A stretch of DNA of 64,000 bases from Acidiluteibacter sp963716125 (GTDB lineage: Bacteria; Bacteroidota; Bacteroidia; Flavobacteriales_E; Vicingaceae), in assembly GCA_963716125.1 (NCBI GenBank), contig OY970294.1, forward strand, positions 2,728,001 through 2,792,000. The letters run 5' to 3'. The stretch's first letter is position 1, and every line of letters begins with the position of its first letter. Both the position numbers and the translations under genes were made by a program. Under the pieces are notes generated by a model. It saw nothing but the letters and a program-made list of their open reading frames with translations. It was not told the origin of the DNA and did no database searches. Positions 7,230 through 15,360 of the stretch are shown in pieces.

Positions 7230-9161
7230 ATGAAGCCATTCTTGAAGTATTTATTTTCAATTTGCATTTTTCTTCTTTTAGCACCTCATCTTTCAGCGCA
7301 AGAGAATTCTAAAATTGAAGTTGATTTTCCCAAATATACCATAAGTGGAGTTGAAAGTAAGATAGATATCAATTTAAACATTGATAGTACAGGAGCTTAC
7401 ACATTGTATTACAACGGCAAACCTTACCAAATGCAAATAGTTGCAGGTAAAGGAAGTATCCCTTTTAAAATTGAAGAAACATCCATTCAAAACGTTGAAA
7501 TAGATATATTTCTTTTCGAAAAAGAACTCCATCCAATTCCTCTTTGGCTCTCACTTTTACCTCCATTAATTGCCATATTAATGGCTTTAATTTTTAAAGA
7601 AGTTTTATCCTCTTTATTAATTGGAGTATTTTTTGGGGCAATGGTCATTGGCGTTTATAGTGATGGTGCTATTGGATTACTTTATGGTTTTATGAGAACT
7701 ATTGATACTTATTTATTAAACGCCATCAATGACGGTGGTCATGTATCTATCATTCTCTTTTCAATGATTATTGGTGCTATTGTAGCCATAATTTCTAAAA
7801 ATGGAGGCATGCAAGGAGTCGTAAATTTGATTTCACCACTTGCCAAATCTTCCAAAACTGCACAGCTGAGCACTTGGATATTGGGAGTAGCCATCTTTTT
7901 TGATGATTACGCCAATACTTTAGTTGTAGGAAATACTATGCGTCCTGTAACCGATAGAATGCGAGTTTCTAGAGAAAAACTAGCTTATATTGTTGATTCT
8001 ACCGCTGCACCAATAGCCGCCATTGCGTTTGTAACCACATGGATTGGAGCAGAATTAAGCTATATTGAAAGTGGTATAAAATCAATAGATGGATTAAATG
8101 AAGGAGTTTATGCTACTTTTATTAACTCCTTACAATATTCTTTTTATCCAGTTTTTACTTTGTTGTTTATTTTGATGTTAATCTTAATGAACAAAGATTT
8201 TGGCCCTATGCGAAAAGCGGAAGAAAGAGCTAGAAAGACAGGAGAAGTTTCCAAAAATGAATCACAAATTAAAGGATCCACTGAAGACTTAGATAAAATA
8301 GAAGGTGTAAAAAGCAGATGGTACAATGCAGGAATTCCTGTATTTTTAATCATCTTTGGAACTATTATAGGATTATTATACACCGGTTGGAGCGCTGAAG
8401 TTTGGAATGATACCACCTTATCAATTAGCCGTAAGTTATCTTTAATTATTGGAGCAGCAGATTCGTATAAAGCCCTATTGTGGGCATCTTTACTTTCTTT
8501 AGTTGTTGCAATACAATTAACTGTTCTTCAAAAAATAATGAATTTAGAAAAAAGTATTGAAACTGTAATTAGTGGCTTTAAAACCATGCTCCCAGCTATT
8601 TCTATACTGATTTTAGCATGGGGATTGGCTAATATTACAGAAGATTTGCATACCGCTGATTTTTTAACTCAATTGTTATCTGAAAACATAAGCCCTTGGA
8701 TATTGCCTGCCATAACTTTTATAGTTGCAGCCTTGGTAGCATTTTCAACAGGCTCATCTTGGGGAACCATGGCGATTTTATATCCATTAATGATGCCAGC
8801 AGCATGGAGCATTAGTCAAGCTGCAGGATTAGATTATGAAACCTCTTTAGACATTTTTCATAATGTAGTTGCTAGTGTACTTGCAGGTTCTGTCTTAGGT
8901 GATCACTGCTCCCCTATTTCTGATACCACTATTTTGAGTTCATTGGCTAGTTCTTGTAATCACATCGACCACGTTAAAACTCAAATGCCGTATGCTTTAA
9001 CGGTAGGTTTAGTGGCTGTACTATTTGGAACTTTGCCAGCTGCTTTTGGTCTTTCGGCTTGGATTTGTATGCCCTTGGGATTAATAGTTTTATTCCTAAT
9101 AATCAAATACTTTGGTAAAGAAACGGAAAATTATACTGAAAGTATTTCTACAAAGCATTAG
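7230..9161 (+). CDS. NhaC-family Na+/H+ antiporter with exported N-terminal domain
   Basis: This is a 643-residue inner-membrane transporter. Residues 1-23 are a signal peptide (ending HLSAQ) and residues 24 to about 105 form a soluble, beta-rich domain that should face the periplasm. From about residue 106 the protein is a polytopic membrane domain with NhaC-type features: GAIVAIISKNGGMQGVVNLI, FFDDYANTLVVGNTMRP, STAAPIAAIAFVTTWIGAEL and GSVLGDHCSPISDTTILSS. NhaC proteins exchange sodium for protons; some relatives transport other ions or organic solutes. The ATG start is preceded by an AT-rich leader. The added periplasmic domain makes it longer than a bare NhaC. Confidence 0.85.
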   Translation: MKPFLKYLFSICIFLLLAPHLSAQENSKIEVDFPKYTISGVESKIDINLNIDSTGAYTLYYNGKPYQMQIVAGKGSIPFKIEETSIQNVEIDIFLFEKELHPIPLWLSLLPPLIAILMALIFKEVLSSLLIGVFFGAMVIGVYSDGAIGLLYGFMRTIDTYLLNAINDGGHVSIILFSMIIGAIVAIISKNGGMQGVVNLISPLAKSSKTAQLSTWILGVAIFFDDYANTLVVGNTMRPVTDRMRVSREKLAYIVDSTAAPIAAIAFVTTWIGAELSYIESGIKSIDGLNEGVYATFINSLQYSFYPVFTLLFILMLILMNKDFGPMRKAEERARKTGEVSKNESQIKGSTEDLDKIEGVKSRWYNAGIPVFLIIFGTIIGLLYTGWSAEVWNDTTLSISRKLSLIIGAADSYKALLWASLLSLVVAIQLTVLQKIMNLEKSIETVISGFKTMLPAISILILAWGLANITEDLHTADFLTQLLSENISPWILPAITFIVAALVAFSTGSSWGTMAILYPLMMPAAWSISQAAGLDYETSLDIFHNVVASVLAGSVLGDHCSPISDTTILSSLASSCNHIDHVKTQMPYALTVGLVAVLFGTLPAAFGLSAWICMPLGLIVLFLIIKYFGKETENYTESISTKH

Positions 9162-9207
9162 AATTTAAAATAAAATTCTAATTTCGCGCAAATTTATAAA
9201 CATAAAA

Positions 9208-9651
9208 ATGAAAAAAATCTTAACATTGGTTGCAGTAATCGCAATCGCATTTCAATTTTTAGCATGTGATAACACTGCTAAAGAAAACGCACAAAAAGAA
9301 GAAGCATTAAAAACTGAAGTGATGAAAATTCACGATGATGCAATGGCTAAAATGGGTGAAGTAGGTACTGAGCACGACAGATTAGTTGCTCAATTAGAAT
9401 CTATGAAAGCTGATTCAGTGATGGCTAGCGATTCTAATTTTGCTGCTACTGCAACTCAATATCAAACAGCAATTACTTCTTTAGAAGAAGTTAAAGGTGG
9501 TATGATGGAGTGGATGAACAACTTTGCAGCTCCTGCTGACGAAGTGGCTCATGAAGAGAAAATGACTTACTTAGAAGAAGAAAAAGTAAAAGTTGCTGCT
9601 GTAAATGAAAAAATGGATGCGAGCGTTGCTGCTGCAAAAGAATTAAAATAA
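9208..9651 (+). CDS. Small alanine/glutamate-rich lipoprotein
   Basis: This 147-residue protein carries a lipoprotein signal peptide with lipobox FLAC and the acceptor cysteine at residue 20. The mature part is almost wholly alpha-helical by composition (KEEALKTEVMKIHDDAMAKM, then EKMTYLEEEKVKVAAVNEKM) and probably a coiled coil anchored in the membrane. Similar proteins in Bacteroidota are often labelled viral A-type inclusion protein, which says nothing about function. Regular use of GCT/GCA alanine codons suggests good expression. A strong terminator hairpin follows at 9671. Confidence 0.75.
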   Translation: MKKILTLVAVIAIAFQFLACDNTAKENAQKEEALKTEVMKIHDDAMAKMGEVGTEHDRLVAQLESMKADSVMASDSNFAATATQYQTAITSLEEVKGGMMEWMNNFAAPADEVAHEEKMTYLEEEKVKVAAVNEKMDASVAAAKELK

Positions 9652-9670
9652 GATAATTGCTTATTTTTAG

Positions 9671-9705
9671 AAAAGGTTGACTTGTTACCAAGTCAACCTT
9701 TTTTT
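9671..9705. terminator. Bidirectional terminator between convergent genes
   Basis: A 14-bp perfect stem (AAAAGGTTGACTTG, loop TTAC, then the complement) is followed by a T run. It lies between the stop of the lipoprotein gene and the stop of the leftward MMPL transporter gene and can serve both. Confidence 0.85.
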
Positions 9706-9712
9706 ATGATTA

Positions 9713-11977
9713 TTAATTTTTTCCACCTTTCCGCATTAAAATCAATGGCAATAAAAACATATCAGTAATAACAGCAAACAATAATGTGAGACTCACAAAC
9801 ACTCCTATGTAAAAAGTACTCATAAAGTTGGAGAAGATTAAACTACAAAATCCTCCCAATAATATAATTGATGTAATTAAAATGGCCTTTCCTGTAGACA
9901 GGTAAGTTCGTTTAATAGCATACATATTAGATTTTCCTTTCTTTAATTCTTGAGAATACCTACTCAAAAAATGTATGGTATCATCTACTGCAATTCCAAA
10001 AGCAACAGTAAAAACGATGGATGTTGTTATATTTAAGTCAATCTCAAAAAAGCCAATAATTCCTGCTACCATTAATATGGGAAACAAGTTGGGAATTAAA
10101 GAAAGTAATCCCATTTTAATGGATTTAAATAAAATGGTCATGATCAATCCTATTAAAATAAATGCTGCGGCTAATCCACTCAAAACATTTAAAGCTAAAT
10201 ACCTGCTACTTTTATCTATAATTACTGGTGTACCTGTTAATTTATAATTTATCAAAGTAGTATCTATTTGAGTCTGATAAAAAGTTTCTAAAGAATCATT
10301 TCTCAATAAAACAGCCTTACTTCCGGGATCAACCATTCGACCACTGATTCGCGCCATTTTTCCATCTTCAGATATTATTTGGCTCAGTTTCTTTTCTACG
10401 CCCATCGTTAGCATTTTTTCCGCGATGTATTCATATCGTTTTTGCTTTTCAGGAAATGTATAATATTCAGCTTTTCCACTTCTCAATGCTCTATTAGCAT
10501 ATTTTATAGGTGTAGTTGGACTAATCATTTGACCCACCTTATATTCATCTTTTAGATAATTCTCGATCTTATTAATTTCGGTCATTACCTCATAATCAAA
10601 AATATTACTTCCTGCCTTTTTGGTGGTAAATGCAATTTCAAATGGACGAATACCATCAAAATTATCTTCAAAGAAATTTACTTCCTTAACCAAAGGATCA
10701 TTTTCTCCTAACTCTTGCATTAAAAAATAATCAAATTCAATTTTAGAAGCTCCGTAAATAGAAACAATTGCCAATATACCATAAGCCCATAATACTTTTT
10801 TCCTATTGTGAATCAAATGAATATAAATATTTCTTAACCCATTATCCCACATGGAATTTGATTTACTTGTATCTACAATTTTAGGAACTTTTGAAAGATA
10901 AAAAATGGCAGGAATAAATATAATAGCGACTAAAAAAGCGCTCATCACTCCTACAGCTGTAAAAATTCCAAAATCTTGAACCGGTTCCATATTTACAAAA
11001 ATCAAGGTGACAAAACCCAAAGCAGTAGTAATGGAAGTCAAAAAAGTAGCCAATCCTATTTCTTTAACAGTCAATTTTATAGCTTCTAATTTTGGGTATC
11101 CCAATCGAATCTCTTCTAAATACTTGGCAATCAAATGCACTACATCACTCATACCTACTACCAACATGATGATAGGCAAAAGCATGGTCATCATATTAAG
11201 TGGTCTTCCAAATAATTGCATAATCCCTAAACTAATGACCACTGAAAACATAACAGTAATTAATGGAATAGCAATTCCCCAAAATGAACGATAAGCAACA
11301 AACAAAAAGAGGAGAAGAATCAAAATCGATATGCCCATAAAAGTTCCAAACTCTACCTTCATTATTTTGATATACACCTCTTGTCCTAAGATTTTTCCAA
11401 TTACATAAACTTCTTTAAAATCAGCTTTATCCATTAATTGATTTAATGCATCGCTTAATTCTGCAGATTCTTGCTTATTAGGTAATTCTTTATTTTTAAC
11501 TAAAATAACCAACACCCCTTTCTCTAACGATAAAGCATTACCGATTGGATCCTTACTTTGTACTATAAATAAAGAATCTTCTTTATATTTTTTAGAATCA
11601 TTGATATGAAAATAGGGCTCTTGCATATCTCCAATGGAGGAAAAATCAATTTTAGGATAGCTTGCGTCCAAAGGTGAAATTACCTCTCTAATATGGGGTA
11701 ATTTTTTGAGAGAATCTCCCAAATTCTTAGCTTTCGTAAGGAATTCCTGATTAAAGATTCCGTTTTCACTTTTTAAACCAATTAGCACAAAATCATTATC
11801 GTTCTCAAATTTGGAACGGTATTCTTTGAAAAAATCTAAATCATCATCTTCTTGAGGAAAAAATTTTTCAAAATCGTAATCAAATTTTAATTTAATGGCT
11901 CTGCTAGCAGAAAAAATAGTTAAACCAATAATCGCAAAAAGCGCAATAAAACTATAAATTTTATATTTATCTCTCAT
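9713..11977 (-). CDS. MMPL/RND-family transporter
   Basis: The 754-residue product has the RND layout. There is one N-terminal helix, a large periplasmic loop starting FDYDFEKFFPQEDDDLDFF, and a helix bundle with MMTMLLPIIMLVVGMSDVVH. The second half repeats this, with a lone helix, a second loop and a bundle including TVAFGIAVDDTIHFLSRY. The conserved Asp in each GMSD / AVDD motif is where proton relay or lipid-binding residues lie in the family. Such single-polypeptide exporters move lipids or hydrophobic compounds; the substrate here is unknown. The ATG start lies in a 55-bp stretch that is duplicated at 15221-15276, beyond the tandem gene array. Confidence 0.88.
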   Translation of the reverse strand: MRDKYKIYSFIALFAIIGLTIFSASRAIKLKFDYDFEKFFPQEDDDLDFFKEYRSKFENDNDFVLIGLKSENGIFNQEFLTKAKNLGDSLKKLPHIREVISPLDASYPKIDFSSIGDMQEPYFHINDSKKYKEDSLFIVQSKDPIGNALSLEKGVLVILVKNKELPNKQESAELSDALNQLMDKADFKEVYVIGKILGQEVYIKIMKVEFGTFMGISILILLLFLFVAYRSFWGIAIPLITVMFSVVISLGIMQLFGRPLNMMTMLLPIIMLVVGMSDVVHLIAKYLEEIRLGYPKLEAIKLTVKEIGLATFLTSITTALGFVTLIFVNMEPVQDFGIFTAVGVMSAFLVAIIFIPAIFYLSKVPKIVDTSKSNSMWDNGLRNIYIHLIHNRKKVLWAYGILAIVSIYGASKIEFDYFLMQELGENDPLVKEVNFFEDNFDGIRPFEIAFTTKKAGSNIFDYEVMTEINKIENYLKDEYKVGQMISPTTPIKYANRALRSGKAEYYTFPEKQKRYEYIAEKMLTMGVEKKLSQIISEDGKMARISGRMVDPGSKAVLLRNDSLETFYQTQIDTTLINYKLTGTPVIIDKSSRYLALNVLSGLAAAFILIGLIMTILFKSIKMGLLSLIPNLFPILMVAGIIGFFEIDLNITTSIVFTVAFGIAVDDTIHFLSRYSQELKKGKSNMYAIKRTYLSTGKAILITSIILLGGFCSLIFSNFMSTFYIGVFVSLTLLFAVITDMFLLPLILMRKGGKN

Positions 11978-12019
11978 TTGGAAATTAAAACAGCGAAATT
12001 AAGTCTTCTAAACTTCTTA
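11965..12019. repeat. Direct repeat copy A (start of the MMPL gene)
   Basis: This 55-bp stretch covers the first codons and the leader of the MMPL transporter gene. An imperfect copy (about 50 of 56 positions by eye) lies in the same orientation at 15221-15276, on the far side of the tandem T9SS-cargo array. Confidence 0.8.
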
Positions 12020-12096
12020 AACCATCAAACCATTTAATTGTTGCAGAAAAGTTGGTGTTGATAAATTATGCCTTAAAAATAGATGTTTTTAAACAC

Positions 12097-12104
12097 TAAT
12101 TTTG
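12097..12104 (+). promoter_or_regulatory. Promoter -7 element before the tandem array
   Basis: TAATTTTG matches TAnnTTTG. It lies about 20 bases before the small 42-codon frame at 12125 and may drive the whole array, because the units are spaced by single bases with no room for promoters between them. No TTG is found at the usual -33 spacing. Confidence 0.4.
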
Positions 12105-12124
12105 AACTTAAAAATATTATATTT

Positions 12125-12253
12125 ATGGGTTTTACCGCAATCAAAATGAGTTTTGAGACCATTAATGGAACCCAGCTGCAACAAGGCATCTATTTTTATC
12201 GTCTTATTAAAAATAGTGAAGTAACCTACAGTGGTAAATTAATAATAAACTAA
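12125..12253 (+). pseudogene. Remnant of a T9SS-cargo gene (3' end only)
   Basis: The bases from about 12176 to 12253 are almost identical to the last 80 bases of each following array unit, encoding LQQGIYFYRLIKNSEVTYSG and the final KLIIN. The preceding bases are unrelated, but an ATG at 12125 happens to be in frame and gives a 42-codon open frame. The fragment ends one base before copy 1 starts, the same spacing as between full copies. It is therefore best read as a truncated fourth unit (copy 0). It may be translated, but has no signal peptide and should not be secreted. Confidence 0.75.
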
Positions 12254-12254
12254 G

Positions 12255-13229
12255 ATGAAAAATATAGTAATTATATTCATTATGTTCTGTTCCCAAGTTT
12301 CTTGGGGACAGAATTTAATACCCAATGCAAGTTTTGAAGATACCATAAGTTATGGAGGTGGTTTTACATCACCTAAACTTTGGACAACTCCTGAAGGATT
12401 TAATACAGAAGGTGAGCATTATACACCTTACAATCAATATTTATGGAAAGTACCACAAAGCTTTGCAGGATATCAAAATGCTCAGAATGGCAATTCGTAC
12501 TTTGGAATGAGAATGTATTTTTTATACAAGGATTGGAAAGCTTTAAGAGATTATATTCAAACACGTTTAAATCGCACATTAATTAAAGACAGTTCCTATT
12601 GTTTACGTATTTATGTGAATTTACCAGATTCTATGACGCATGCTTCTAGAGGTCAATTGGGAATTTATTTATCCAATTCGGCCATATCTTCTACTTCTAA
12701 TTTTAATTTTCCTTATACCCCACAATTAGTGGTTTCTCCTGCCAACTACATAAGTGATAAACTCAATTGGACAGAATTTAATTTGCAGTATACCGCCCAA
12801 GGTGGAGAACGTTATATGACCATAGGTAATTTTAATGATACTTTGGGCATTGATACTTTGTTGGCACCAGGCGGAGGTTTAGATGTTGCCTATTTCGGTA
12901 CTTATTACTTTATTGATAATTTATATTTTGGGAATTGTGATAGTGTAGGAATTTCTGTAGGTTTAAATGAAGTCCAAAAAAATGAAAATCCTTTTTCAAT
13001 CTACCCCAATCCTGCTAAAGAAAAAATTACTATAGCATTTAATGCGCAAATGAATGGTGAGTTCTCACTTGAACTATACAACACCTTAGGGCAATTAAAA
13101 ATTTCACAGCAATTGAATCAACAACAAGTGCAAGATATATTACTAAATGAACTGCAACAAGGCATCTATTTTTATCGTCTTATTAAAAATAGTGAAGTAA
13201 CCTACAGTGGTAAATTAATAATAAATTAG
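12255..13229 (+). CDS. T9SS-sorted secreted protein, array copy 1
   Basis: The 324-residue protein has a signal peptide (MKNIVIIFIMFCSQVSWGQ) and then the NLIPNASFEDT motif that opens a family of Bacteroidota surface proteins with a jelly-roll-like, possibly carbohydrate-binding domain. The last 80 residues are a type A T9SS sorting domain: FSIYPNPAKEKITIAFNAQM, LYNTLGQLK and GIYFYRLIKNSEVTYSGKLI. It should cross the outer membrane through T9SS and be anchored or released after removal of that domain. Copies 2 and 3 follow at 976-bp and 975-bp intervals. The exact role is unknown. Confidence 0.85.
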   Translation: MKNIVIIFIMFCSQVSWGQNLIPNASFEDTISYGGGFTSPKLWTTPEGFNTEGEHYTPYNQYLWKVPQSFAGYQNAQNGNSYFGMRMYFLYKDWKALRDYIQTRLNRTLIKDSSYCLRIYVNLPDSMTHASRGQLGIYLSNSAISSTSNFNFPYTPQLVVSPANYISDKLNWTEFNLQYTAQGGERYMTIGNFNDTLGIDTLLAPGGGLDVAYFGTYYFIDNLYFGNCDSVGISVGLNEVQKNENPFSIYPNPAKEKITIAFNAQMNGEFSLELYNTLGQLKISQQLNQQQVQDILLNELQQGIYFYRLIKNSEVTYSGKLIIN

Positions 13230-13230
13230 G

Positions 13231-14204
13231 ATGAAAAATATAGTAATTATATTCATTATGTTCTGTTCCCAAGTTACTTGGGGACAGAATTTAATACCCA
13301 ATGCAAGTTTTGAAGATACCATCAATTTTGGGGGTGGTTTTACATCACCTAAACTTTGGACAACTCCTGAGGATTTAATACAGAAGGTGAGCATTATACA
13401 CCTTACAATCAATATTTATGGAAAGTACCACAAAATTATTTTGGCACCCAAACTGCACAAAGTGGAAGTTCCTACTTTGGGATGGCCATGTATCTTTTGT
13501 ATAAAGATTGGAAAGCTTTAAGAGATTATACTCAAACCCGTTTAAAACGTGAATTAATAAAAGACAGCACCTATTGTTTACGTATTTATGTGAATTTACC
13601 AGATTCTATGACGCATGCTTCTAGAGGTCAATTGGGAATTTATTTGTCCAATTCGGCCATATCTTCCACTTCTAATTTTAATTTTCCTTATACCCCACAA
13701 TTAGTGGTTTCTCCTACCAACTACATAAGTGATAAACTCAATTGGACAGAATTTAATTTGCAATATACCGCCCAAGGTGGAGAACGGTATATGACCATAG
13801 GTAATTTTAATGATACTTTGGGCATTGATACTTTATTAGTGCCAGGTGGTGGTTTAGATATTCCTTATTTCGGTACTTATTATTTTATTGATAATTTATA
13901 TTTTGGGAATTGTGATAGTGTAGGAATTACTGTAGGTTTAAATGAAGTCCAAAAAAATGAAAATCCTTTTTCAATCTACCCCAATCCTGCTAAAGAAAAA
14001 ATTACTATAGCATTTAATGCGCAAATGAATGGTGAGTTCTCACTTGAGCTATATAACACCTTAGGGCAATTAAAAATTTCACAGCAATTGAATCAACAAC
14101 AAGTGCAAGATATATTACTTAATGAACTGCAACAAGGTATCTATTTTTATCGTCTTATTAAAAATAGTGAAGTAACCTACAGTGGTAAATTAATAATAAA
14201 TTAG
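13231..14204 (+). pseudogene. T9SS-sorted secreted protein, array copy 2, frameshifted
   Basis: This unit aligns with copy 1 from end to end but is 974 bases long instead of 975. One base is missing near 13370 (CCTGAGGATTT where copies 1 and 3 have CCTGAAGGATTT). The first frame is thrown off after about 46 codons and ends at 13521; the correct frame resumes and stays open to 14204, including the sorting domain. An ATG at 13482 could start a 240-residue product, but it would lack the signal peptide. Residues differ from copy 1 in clusters (NYFGTQTAQSGSS in place of SFAGYQNAQNGNS). Either a pseudogene or a sequence error. Confidence 0.82.
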
Positions 14205-14205
14205 G

Positions 14206-15180
14206 ATGAAAAATATAGTAATTATATTCATTATGTTCTGTTCCCAAGTTTCTTGGGGACAGAATTTAATACCCAATGCAAGTTTTGAAGATACCATAAG
14301 TTATGGAGGTGGTTTTACATCACCTAAACTTTGGACAACTCCTGAAGGATTTAATACAGAAGGTGAGCATTATACACCTTACAATCAATATCTATGGAAG
14401 GTACCACAAAGCTTTGCAGGATATCAAAATGCTCAGAATGGCAATTCGTACTTTGGAATGAGAATGTATTTTTTATACAAGGATTGGAAAGCTTTAAGAG
14501 ATTATATTCAAACACGTTTAAATCGCACATTAATTAAAGATAGTTCCTATTGTTTACGTATTTATGTGAATTTACCAGATTCTATGACGCATGCTTCTAG
14601 AGGTCAATTGGGAATTTATTTATCCAATTCGGCCATATCTTCTACTTCTAATTTTAATTTTCCTTATACTCCTCAAATGATAGTTTCTCCCACTAATTAC
14701 ATTAGTGATAAACTGAATTGGACAGAATTTAATTTGCAATATACCGCCCAAGGTGGAGAACGGTATATGACCATAGGTAATTTTAATGATACTTTGGGCA
14801 TTGATACTTTGTTGGCACCAGGCGGAGGTTTAGATGTTGCCTATTTCGGTACTTATTACTTTATTGATAATTTATATTTTGGGAATTGTGATAGTGCAGG
14901 AATTTCTGTAGGTTTAAATGAAGTCCAAAAAAATGAAAATCCTTTTTCAATCTACCCCAATCCTGCTAAAGAAAAAATTACTATAGCATTTAATGCGCAA
15001 ATGAATGGTGAGTTCTCACTTGAGCTATATAACACCTTAGGGCAATTAAAAATTTCACAGCAATTAAATCAACTACAAGTGCAAGATATATTACTTAATG
15101 AACTGCAACAAGGTATCTATTTTTATCGTCTTATTAAAAATAGTGAAGTAACCTACAGTGGTAAATTAATTGTTGAGTAA
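14206..15180 (+). CDS. T9SS-sorted secreted protein, array copy 3
   Basis: This intact 324-residue copy is almost identical to copy 1: same signal peptide, same NLIPNASFEDT opening and same type A sorting domain. Differences include MIVSPTNY for LVVSPANY, Ala for Val in the DSAGIS stretch, and a different last pair of residues (GKLIVE rather than GKLIIN). It is the last unit; a piece of MMPL gene start sequence follows about 40 bases later. Function is unknown beyond secretion through T9SS. Confidence 0.85.
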   Translation: MKNIVIIFIMFCSQVSWGQNLIPNASFEDTISYGGGFTSPKLWTTPEGFNTEGEHYTPYNQYLWKVPQSFAGYQNAQNGNSYFGMRMYFLYKDWKALRDYIQTRLNRTLIKDSSYCLRIYVNLPDSMTHASRGQLGIYLSNSAISSTSNFNFPYTPQMIVSPTNYISDKLNWTEFNLQYTAQGGERYMTIGNFNDTLGIDTLLAPGGGLDVAYFGTYYFIDNLYFGNCDSAGISVGLNEVQKNENPFSIYPNPAKEKITIAFNAQMNGEFSLELYNTLGQLKISQQLNQLQVQDILLNELQQGIYFYRLIKNSEVTYSGKLIVE

Positions 15181-15220
15181 GATTTTTTGAAGTATCTATT
15201 TTGAGCGTATCTCGGTACTA

Positions 15221-15276
15221 ATTTATCTCTCATTTTGGGAATTAAAAGGACGAAATTAAGTCTTCTAAACTTCTTA
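15221..15276. repeat. Direct repeat copy B (duplicated MMPL gene start)
   Basis: This matches 11965-12019 in the same orientation and includes the CTCTCAT that at 11971-11977 carries the MMPL start codon. Here no MMPL gene continues, so it is an orphan fragment. It places the whole tandem array between two copies of the same sequence. Confidence 0.8.
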
Positions 15277-15360
15277 TTTGAAGAATTGTTCATTCAAATT
15301 GCTTTATTAGGTAATTTTAAATGAATAATCCTTAAATTTACGTTCGTTGAATTTTATACT

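Larger units (their letters stand above)
12255..15180 (+). repeat. Tandem direct array of a 976-bp gene unit (3 copies)
   Basis: Units start at 12255, 13231 and 14206. Each consists of one whole gene plus a one-base spacer. Copies 1 and 3 encode proteins differing at about six residues, whereas copy 2 is diverged in its first third and nearly identical afterwards. A truncated copy ends just before copy 1. Such an array can expand, contract or be homogenised by recombination. Confidence 0.92.

Noticed and set aside
9662..9706. A small antisense RNA gene at the hairpin between convergent genes
   Set aside because: The stem, tetraloop and T run are fully explained by a bidirectional terminator.
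12255..15180. Direct repeats considered as a CRISPR-like or other repeat/spacer array
   Set aside because: The repeat unit is a whole 975-bp coding sequence with one-base spacers, so it is a gene tandem array, not a CRISPR.
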